Part shown: in pieces, positions 1 through 5,008 of the stretch
Position numbering within the stretch: the first letter of the stretch is position 1
Layout of the letters: every line of letters begins with the position of its first letter
Origin: Verrucomicrobiota bacterium
Lineage (GTDB): Bacteria; Verrucomicrobiota; Verrucomicrobiia; Limisphaerales; JACRJZ01
Direction of reading: 5' to 3'
Length of the DNA: 7,601 nt
Assembly (NCBI GenBank): GCA_022711695.1
Contig: JAKLEJ010000164.1
Location: forward strand, 1 to 7,601
Program-made: the position numbers and the translations under genes
The notes under the pieces: generated by a model
Database searches by the model: none
Seen by the model: only the letters and a program-made list of their open reading frames with translations
Told to the model about the DNA's origin: nothing

Positions 1-3000
1 ATCGACGTGACCCCCTGGGCGGCCTCCCTGGCCGCCGGAACGCATCTTCTGGCCATCCACGGGCTCAACGACGCCACCAACAGCCCGGACTTTCTCGTCC
101 GCCCGGAACTCATCGGGGAGGCGGACGCGACTCCGACGGTGGCTGTGGGCTTTCTCCGGACGCCTACCCCGGGAGCGCGCAACAACACCGATGCCTACCC
201 CGGCGTGGTGGCGGATACGCGGTTCAGCGTGGACCGCGGGTTCCACGAGACGCCCATTTCCGTGGGGATCACCGCCGCCACCGCCGGGGCGGAAATCCGT
301 TATACGCTGGACGGCTCGAGGCCGACGGCGACGCACGGAAGCCTCTACGCCGGCCCGCTCGTCCTCACCAACACCGCCATTCTGCGGGCGGCCGCCTTCA
401 AAGCGGGCTGGCTGCCCAGCGACGTGGATACCCAGACTTACCTCTTCGTGGACGACGTGGCGCGGCAGTCTCCCACCGGCCTGCCGCCGCCAGGCTGGCC
501 CTCTTCCCCGCTCTGGTCCGGCCAGGCAATGAACTACGGCATGGACCCGCGAATCGTCACCAACGCCGCCTACAGCAACCTCATCCGCGGCGCCCTGATG
601 TCCATTCCCTCGGTGTCGCTGGTGATGGAGCCGGGGGACCTGTTTGGCGCCCTGGGCATCTACGCCAACCCCGCCTACGACGGGCGCGCCTGGGAACGGC
701 CCGGGTCCGTCGAGTATCTCCGCCCTGACGGCCAGGCCGGGTTCCAGGCGGAAACAGGGGTGCGCATCCGCGGCGGGCAGAGCCGGCTCCTCACCAACCC
801 CAAGCACGCCTTTCGCCTGTTCTTCCGCTCCGTCTATGGCGATGCCTCCCTGCGCTATCGCCTCTTTCCGGACTCGTCCGTGGACCAGTTCGACGCGCTC
901 GATTTGCGCATGGACCAGAACGATTCGTGGAGTTTCATTCCCGATTGCTGCCAGATCGCAGACAACGCCCTCTACCTGCGGGATGTCTTCTGTCGCGACC
1001 TCCAGCTCGCCATGGGCCAGCCGTCCACCCGCAGCGGCTATTACCATCTCTACCTGAACGGCCAGTACTGGGGCCTGGGCTGCACCCAGGAGCGGCCCGA
1101 AGCCAACTTCGCCGCCTCCTACTTCGGCGGCGCGGCGCCGGATTACGACGTCATCAAGGCCGACCCCGATACCAGCACCGTCTATGCGACGGACGGCGAC
1201 ATGGCCGGCTGGACGGCGTTCTACAATCTGATCAAGGCCGGTGTGTCCACCGAGGCCGCCTACCAGCGGCTGCTGGGCAACAACCCTGACGGCACGCGCA
1301 ACCCCGCCTCTCCCGTTTACCTGGACGCCGACAACTTGATCGACTTCATGCTGAACATCGTCTTCACAGGCAACCGCGACTCGGCCATTTCCTACTTCGC
1401 ACACGCCTCCCGCAACTGGTATGGCCTCTGGCCCCGCGACGGCCGGTCCGGGTTCCGCTTCATTGTGCACGACGCCGAGCTGACGCTCATGGACGTCAAT
1501 TTGAACCGCACTGCGCCACCCTACGATATCGGGGACGCCTCGGTGCTGGTCAGCAGCCCGGAGTGGATGTACCAGCGCCTCCTGGCCAACCCCACCTTCC
1601 GCTTGCGCGCGGCCGACCGCATCCAAAAGCACTTCTTCAACGACGGAGCCCTGACCCCGGCGGCGAACAAGGCCCGATTCCTGGCGCGCGCGGCGGAGAT
1701 CGACCAGGCGATCGTTGCCGAGTCCGCGCGCTGGGGTGACGCCCGCCGGGCCGCTCCCTACAATCGCAACGTCGAGTGGATCAACCTGGTCAACCAGCTC
1801 GCCGTCAACCCCGGCTGCTACTTCGATCTGCGGACCTCGATCGTCCTTGCCCAACTGACCAGCGCCGGCGTCTATCCCTCCCTGGCCGCCCCCTCGCTCA
1901 GCCAGTTCGGCGGCAGCGTGCCGGACGGCTACTTGCTCACGATCGGCGCCCCGGCCGGCGCGATCTACTACACGCTGGACGGAACCGATCCCCGCGCCCT
2001 GGGCGGCGGCGTGTCCTCCACCGCCAACCTCTACACGGGACCGGTGCCGCTCACTCGAAACGGCCTGGTGCGCGGGCGGGTCCTCAACGGCACGACCTGG
2101 AGCGCCCTGACGGAAGCCGCCTTCCAGGTGGCCCGCGCTTACGATGCGCTTCTCGTGACCGAGCTCATGTATCACCCGCTGCCCGGGCTGGACGAAAACG
2201 GCCAGGCGGTGGATGGCGAGGAATTCGAGTTCCTCGAGATGAAGAACGCGGGCGCGGCCCCGCTCGACCTCGGCGGACTCTCCTTTACCGCCGGCATTGG
2301 ATTCACCTTCACCAACGGCGCCCGGCTCGAGCCAGGACAGTTCTTCGTGCTGGTGCGGAACCCCGCCCGGTTCTCGGCCCGTTACCCGGGTGTGGCTGTC
2401 AATGGCATCTACACCGGCAAGCTCAACAACAGCGGGGAAACCGTCGCGCTCGGCAGCCTGCTCGATCCCGCCGTCGTGTCCGTGGACTACAGGGTCACCG
2501 CCCCCTGGCCGGTGACGCCGGACGGGTTTGGCTTCTCGCTCGTGCCGGCGGACCCCAATGCCAACCCGGACCCCGACGCCGGCCGCTTCTGGCGCGCCAG
2601 CGCCCTCGTTCACGGCTCGCCCGGAGCGGACGAACCGGCCATGACCCTTCCCCCGGTGGTGGTCAACGAGGCGCTCACCGCCTCGGCGCCGCCTGCGGTG
2701 GATGCCATCGAGCTGTTCAATCCCACCGCAGCCCGCGTGGACCTGGAAGGCTGGTTCCTGACCGACGATCCCACCCAGCCGATGAAGTACCGAATCCCCG
2801 CCGGTTCGGCCATCGAGGCCGGCGGCTTCCTGGTCTTTGACGAAACCCACTTTAATCCCTCCCCGGGAACCAACACCAGTTTCGCGCTCAGTTCGACGAG
2901 TGAGGCCGTGTATCTGTTCTCGGGGGACGCCGCCACGAACCTCACCGGCTACAGCCACGGCTTCAGTTTCGGCGCGGCCGCCCCCGGCGTGACCTTCGGC

Positions 3001-4770
3001 CGCTGCGTGCTCAGCACTGGCGAGGAGGATTTTCCGGCGCAAAGCGTCCCCACCCTGGGCGGGACCAACGCCGCCCCCCGGGTGGGGCCGGTGATCATCG
3101 GGGAAATCCATTACCATCCGGTTGCGAGCGGCGATCCGTTCCTGGAACTCAAGAGCATCGCCGCGACCAACGTGGCCCTCTTCGATCCGCTGCGGCCCGC
3201 CAACACCTGGCAGCTCCAGGGGATCGGCTATTCGTTCCCCTCGAACCTCACGCTGCTGCCGGGCCAATTGGTCTTGCTGGTGGCGACCAACCCCGCGGTC
3301 TTCCGGGCCCGGTATTCCGTTCCGGCTGAGATCACGATTTTGGGCCCCTGGCCCGGCGCCCTGCAGGCGAATGGCGAGCGGCTGGAACTCCAACAACCTG
3401 GCTCGCCGGAGACCAACGGGGTCGTGCCCTACATCACCGTGGACGCGGTGCGCTACAACGACAAGGCGCCCTGGCCCACGGCCGCCGACGGCCGCGGACC
3501 CTCCCTGCAGCGCCGCAGCGAGGGCGCCTGCGGCAATGACCCGGCAAGCTGGACCGCGGCCTTGCCCAGCCCGGGCCGGCCGCTGCCGGCGGGAGCCGCG
3601 CCTTCGATTGTCGCGCAGCCGGCCAATGCGAACGCGTCCGTTCAGGGCACGGCCGCCTTCCAGGTCCTCGCCGCCGGCGCGCCGGCTCTTTACTATCAAT
3701 GGTGCTTCAACGGCTCCCCCCTTGCCGGCGCCACCGGGGCCACCCTCCAGCTCGCCAATATCCAGGCCGACCAGGCCGGCTTGTACACGGTGTCGGTCTA
3801 TAACGAGTCAGGCGCCGCGGAAAGCCAGCCGGCCCGGCTGGAGGTGCGCGTCGTCGCTACCATCGTCAACCAGCCCAAAGACGTCACCGTGCGCGTCCGG
3901 CCCGACCCCCAGGCGGCCCCCGCCACCAATGCTACGTTTACCGTCCTGGCCAGCAGCTCCAGCCCGCTCACTTACCAATGGCGGCGCGAAGGGCTCGACC
4001 TGCCCGGGCGGACCAGCCCGACCCTGACCCTCACCAACGTGCAGATTGCCGACGGAGGCGCCTACGATGTGGTCATTGCCAGCGCGGAGGGCGTCGTCGT
4101 CAGCGCCCTCGCTCAGCTTTACCCGCTGGTAACTCCCAGCTTCACCCAGCCGCCGCTTAGCCAGACCATTGTGGCGGGCGGCACGGTCACGCTGAGCGCG
4201 GCCTTCAGCGGGCATCCGGCCCCGTTCACCAACGAATGGCGGCGCGGCTCCACCGTGGTGGAAACCCACATCCTGAACGACCCGCTGGACTTCTTCACCC
4301 TGACCGTTCCGAATGTGGCCACCACGATGCAATACCGCGCCTTTCTGAAGAACGCCGCCACCAGCGGCAACGTGATCAGCCCTTTTGCCACCATCACCGT
4401 GTTGGCCGACGCGAACACGAACGGCCTGCCCGACGTCTGGGAGGCGGCTTGCGGCGTCGAGGATCCCTATGCCGACAACGACGGGGACGGCGTGACAAAC
4501 TGGCAGGAGTATCAGGCCGGGACCCATCCGACCAATGTATCCAGCGTCTTGAAGGTTCAAATCGCCGTGGCGCCCGGGGGGGCGACCCTGGACTTCGAGG
4601 CGGTCTCCAATCGCACCTACACCCTCGAGTATCGGGACAGCCTGGCCAGCGGGGTGTGGAGCCGTTTGGCCGACCTCGCGGCCCGCAATACCAACTGGGC
4701 GGCAACGATCGTGGACAGCAATCGAACCGACGGCCGATTCTACCGCGTGGCGACGCCCCGGCAACCGTGA
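1..4770 (+). CDS. Giant secreted CotH kinase / lamin-tail / Ig-like multidomain protein (5' truncated by window edge)
   Basis: The frame is open from base 1 to the TGA at 4768-4770. The GTG at nt 7 is probably an internal valine, because the first residues (DVTPW...GTHLLAIHGLN...SPDFL) read like the last strands of a galactose-binding-like beta-sandwich, so the real start lies upstream. Counting residues from that GTG, the order is: chitobiase-C-terminal-like module (about 74-147), CotH kinase-like domain (about 198-560), second chitobiase-like module (623-706), three lamin-tail-like modules (715-865, 883-1022, 1028-1190), three Ig-like repeats (1198-1466), an acidic calcium-loop-like stretch (1467-1510) and a beta-rich tail (1514-1583). 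CotH proteins are atypical kinases known from Bacillus spore coats. In large secreted proteins of Verrucomicrobia and Planctomycetes the domain is common but its substrate is unknown to me. The other modules are usual for extracellular adhesion or carbohydrate contact. No C-terminal membrane anchor is visible. The coding frame is secure; the biochemical role is not. Confidence 0.93.
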   Translation: MDVTPWAASLAAGTHLLAIHGLNDATNSPDFLVRPELIGEADATPTVAVGFLRTPTPGARNNTDAYPGVVADTRFSVDRGFHETPISVGITAATAGAEIRYTLDGSRPTATHGSLYAGPLVLTNTAILRAAAFKAGWLPSDVDTQTYLFVDDVARQSPTGLPPPGWPSSPLWSGQAMNYGMDPRIVTNAAYSNLIRGALMSIPSVSLVMEPGDLFGALGIYANPAYDGRAWERPGSVEYLRPDGQAGFQAETGVRIRGGQSRLLTNPKHAFRLFFRSVYGDASLRYRLFPDSSVDQFDALDLRMDQNDSWSFIPDCCQIADNALYLRDVFCRDLQLAMGQPSTRSGYYHLYLNGQYWGLGCTQERPEANFAASYFGGAAPDYDVIKADPDTSTVYATDGDMAGWTAFYNLIKAGVSTEAAYQRLLGNNPDGTRNPASPVYLDADNLIDFMLNIVFTGNRDSAISYFAHASRNWYGLWPRDGRSGFRFIVHDAELTLMDVNLNRTAPPYDIGDASVLVSSPEWMYQRLLANPTFRLRAADRIQKHFFNDGALTPAANKARFLARAAEIDQAIVAESARWGDARRAAPYNRNVEWINLVNQLAVNPGCYFDLRTSIVLAQLTSAGVYPSLAAPSLSQFGGSVPDGYLLTIGAPAGAIYYTLDGTDPRALGGGVSSTANLYTGPVPLTRNGLVRGRVLNGTTWSALTEAAFQVARAYDALLVTELMYHPLPGLDENGQAVDGEEFEFLEMKNAGAAPLDLGGLSFTAGIGFTFTNGARLEPGQFFVLVRNPARFSARYPGVAVNGIYTGKLNNSGETVALGSLLDPAVVSVDYRVTAPWPVTPDGFGFSLVPADPNANPDPDAGRFWRASALVHGSPGADEPAMTLPPVVVNEALTASAPPAVDAIELFNPTAARVDLEGWFLTDDPTQPMKYRIPAGSAIEAGGFLVFDETHFNPSPGTNTSFALSSTSEAVYLFSGDAATNLTGYSHGFSFGAAAPGVTFGRCVLSTGEEDFPAQSVPTLGGTNAAPRVGPVIIGEIHYHPVASGDPFLELKSIAATNVALFDPLRPANTWQLQGIGYSFPSNLTLLPGQLVLLVATNPAVFRARYSVPAEITILGPWPGALQANGERLELQQPGSPETNGVVPYITVDAVRYNDKAPWPTAADGRGPSLQRRSEGACGNDPASWTAALPSPGRPLPAGAAPSIVAQPANANASVQGTAAFQVLAAGAPALYYQWCFNGSPLAGATGATLQLANIQADQAGLYTVSVYNESGAAESQPARLEVRVVATIVNQPKDVTVRVRPDPQAAPATNATFTVLASSSSPLTYQWRREGLDLPGRTSPTLTLTNVQIADGGAYDVVIASAEGVVVSALAQLYPLVTPSFTQPPLSQTIVAGGTVTLSAAFSGHPAPFTNEWRRGSTVVETHILNDPLDFFTLTVPNVATTMQYRAFLKNAATSGNVISPFATITVLADANTNGLPDVWEAACGVEDPYADNDGDGVTNWQEYQAGTHPTNVSSVLKVQIAVAPGGATLDFEAVSNRTYTLEYRDSLASGVWSRLADLAARNTNWAATIVDSNRTDGRFYRVATPRQP
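226..447 (+). other. Chitobiase/beta-hexosaminidase C-terminal-like module, copy 1 (within the CotH-type gene)
   Basis: The translation carries the hallmark 'IRYTLDGSRPT' followed by 'LYAGPLVLTNTAILRAAAF' and a closing strand 'DTQTYLF'. This is the usual beta-sandwich signature of the CHB_HEX_C_1 type, in which a YTLDGS(D/R)PT turn precedes a 'Y.GP..l..t..lrA.a.' segment. These modules sit beside catalytic or binding domains in secreted proteins and probably act as spacers or carbohydrate-contact domains. This copy precedes the CotH domain and matches a second copy directly after it. Confidence 0.8.
598..1686 (+). other. CotH kinase-like domain (within the giant secreted gene)
   Basis: Markers in order, counted from the GTG at nt 7, are 'SIPSVSLVMEP' at the domain start, 'GVRIRGGQSR' (251-260), 'NPKHAFRLFF' with the conserved lysine K266, 'YLRDVFCRDLQLAMGQP', 'YYHLYLNGQYWGLGCTQERPE' (345-365), 'DNLIDFMLNIVFTGNRDSA' (442-460) and 'FRFIVHDAELTL' (483-494). 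This order is that of the CotH family, whose Bacillus member phosphorylates spore-coat proteins. Where many family members have a W-D-x-D string, this copy has H-D-A-E (488-491), so the second acid is Glu. Cysteines at 314, 315, 329 and 359 lie within 46 residues and could form disulfides after export. Whether the domain is an active kinase cannot be told from sequence alone. Confidence 0.82.
1873..2124 (+). other. Chitobiase/beta-hexosaminidase C-terminal-like module, copy 2 (within the CotH-type gene)
   Basis: The segment reads 'YLLTIGAPAGAIYYTLDGTDPR', then 'LYTGPVPLTRNGLVRGRVL', ending 'LTEAAF'. It repeats the strand order of the copy at nt 226-447: I-x-YTLDG, then LY-x-GP-x-x-LT, then an R-rich strand. 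The two copies bracket the CotH domain. They are well diverged, so this looks like old module duplication or independent recruitment of the same fold. Confidence 0.78.
2149..2601 (+). other. Lamin-tail-like module 1 (within the CotH-type gene)
   Basis: The segment opens with 'LLVTELMYHP', followed by 'EEFEFLEMKNAGAAPLDLGG' and 'LEPGQFFVLVRNPARFSARYPG', then 'LNNSGETVALGS' and 'PDGFGFSLV'. The pattern of an I/V-T-E-L/I-M-Y-H-P start, an E-F-L/I-E-L/M-K/x-N strand, a GxLxPGxFxVLV strand and an L-N/S-N-S/x-G-E-x-V-x-L strand is that of bacterial LTD modules. LTD is an Ig-fold beta-sandwich named after nuclear lamins, common in secreted bacterial proteins. Confidence 0.82.
2653..3072 (+). other. 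Lamin-tail-like module 2 (within the CotH-type gene)
   Basis: The segment starts 'VVVNEALTASAPP', continues 'AIELFNPTAARVDLEGWFLTDD' and 'AGSAIEAGGFLVFDE', then 'FALSSTSEAVYLF'. This is the more classical LTD pattern (NE-h, E-h-x-N, L-x-G-W-x-L-S/T-D, I-x-x-G-x-F, L-S-x-x-x-E-x-h-x-L). Its strand wording differs from the modules on both sides, which resemble each other more than either resembles this one. Boundaries are approximate. Confidence 0.8.
3088..3576 (+). other. Lamin-tail-like module 3, related to module 1 (within the CotH-type gene)
   Basis: The segment opens 'VIIGEIHYHPV', continues 'PFLELKS', 'GIGYSFPSN', 'LLPGQLVLLVATNPAVFRARYS', then 'ANGERLELQ' and 'APWPTAADGRGPSLQRR'. Nearly every strand has a counterpart in module 1 in the same order (VTELMYHP / IGEIHYHP; EFLEMKN / PFLELKS; GIGFTF / GIGYSF; LEPGQFFVLVRNPARFSARY / LLPGQLVLLVATNPAVFRARY). 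Several LTD core positions are weaker here, such as the poor 'AATNVALFDP' strand, so this is a degenerate copy. Confidence 0.72.
3598..4404 (+). repeat. Three tandem Ig-like modules (within the CotH-type gene)
   Basis: Unit 1 (nt 3598-3846) has 'PSIVAQPANANASVQGTAAFQV', 'YYQWCFNGSPL' and 'ATLQLANIQADQAGLYTVSVYN'. Unit 2 (about 3859-4122) has 'TIVNQPKDVTV', 'LTYQWRREGLDL' and 'TLTLTNVQIADGGAYDVVIAS'. Unit 3 (about 4132-4404) has 'PSFTQPPLSQTIVAGGTVTL', 'FTNEWRRGSTVV' and 'FTLTVPNVATTMQYRAFLKN'. The first two keep the bacterial I-set-like plan (YQW core tryptophan, L-x-h-x-N-V/I, D-x-G/A-x-Y). Unit 3 has lost the D-x-G-x-Y corner and is the most degenerate. None has the usual intradomain cysteine pair, as is normal for such modules in these phyla. 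Their likely job is to act as stalk or adhesive spacers. Confidence 0.85.
4405..4755 (+). other. Acidic calcium-loop-like stretch plus C-terminal beta-rich tail (within the CotH-type gene)
   Basis: Two D-rich loops are visible, 'DANTNGLPDVWE' and 'DNDGDGVTNWQEY', followed by 'AGTHPTN'. They resemble thrombospondin type-3/EF-hand-like calcium sites that often sit just before the end of secreted verrucomicrobial proteins. The final segment ('LDFEAVSNRTYTLEY', 'SGVWSRLADL', 'DGRFYRVATPRQP') resembles a tail recalled from many otherwise unrelated secreted proteins of that group. It may be a surface-localisation or processing tag. That role is inference; no cysteine, GlyGly or hydrophobic anchor of a known sorting signal is present. 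Confidence 0.7.
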
Positions 4771-4936
4771 GCCTCTCCTGCTGCGCTGCCGGCGATCGCC
4801 TTCCCGCCACCCTCGATCCGGCATGCAGGACCAAACCAGCGGTTGAAAAACGCAAACCTCGAGCCGAAAACCAGAGGCGCCCCCGGCTTGCTGCGGGCAA
4901 TAATGGGAAAGAATGACCGCAAGAGCCCTCACTCCC
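4771..4936. other. Spacer between the two genes, no supported gene or signal
   Basis: This 166-base gap was read on both strands. It contains no open frame with plausible codon use, no stem followed by a T-run that would make an intrinsic terminator, and no well-spaced pair of promoter hexamers (TTGAAA at 4843-4848 has no matching -10). A perfect 10-base palindrome GGCGATCGCC lies at 4791-4800, 20 bases past the first gene's stop, with no loop. A purine patch GGGAAAG lies at 4905-4911. A frame stop TAA at 4901-4903 limits how far the downstream gene can extend upstream. Confidence 0.6.
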
Positions 4937-5008
4937 ATGAAACGGACAACTCGATCGATCCTGGCAACGGTGGGTGCAACGGGCGCGATCGCTCTGGCAG
5001 CGCTGGCT
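4937..5008 (+). other. Signal peptide coding segment of the second gene
   Basis: The encoded N-terminus has a basic n-region (M-K-R-T-T-R), a hydrophobic core rich in Ala, Leu, Ile and Gly, and an A-L-A motif before A-E-T-V-P, fitting signal peptidase I cleavage after residue 24. No lipobox cysteine is present, so a lipoprotein is not expected. The Shine-Dalgarno support is weak: only AAGAG at 4921-4925, 11 bases before the ATG. This is common in Verrucomicrobia and Planctomycetes. Confidence 0.78.

Noticed and set aside
1776..2840. A 354-codon plus-strand open frame in another register within the first gene
   Set aside because: Its product is Arg and Pro rich with no motif. The overlapping real frame encodes recognisable chitobiase-like and lamin-tail modules.
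4771..4900. Possible intrinsic terminator after the first gene
   Set aside because: The short inverted repeats seen (such as GGCGATCGCC, or CCCG/CGGG around 4882-4896) are not followed by a T-run and have weak or loop-free stems.
4843..4904. Possible promoter (TTGAAA at 4843-4848, AATAAT at 4899-4904)
   Set aside because: The two hexamers are 50 bases apart, far beyond the usual 16-18, and neither has a properly spaced partner.
4791..4992. Two GCGATCGC palindromes (4792-4799 and 4985-4992), the same octamer as the cyanobacterial HIP1 repeat
   Set aside because: Only two copies were noticed in the window, and such octamers are expected now and then in GC-rich DNA. One lies inside the signal peptide coding region. 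Everything else argues against a cyanobacterium.
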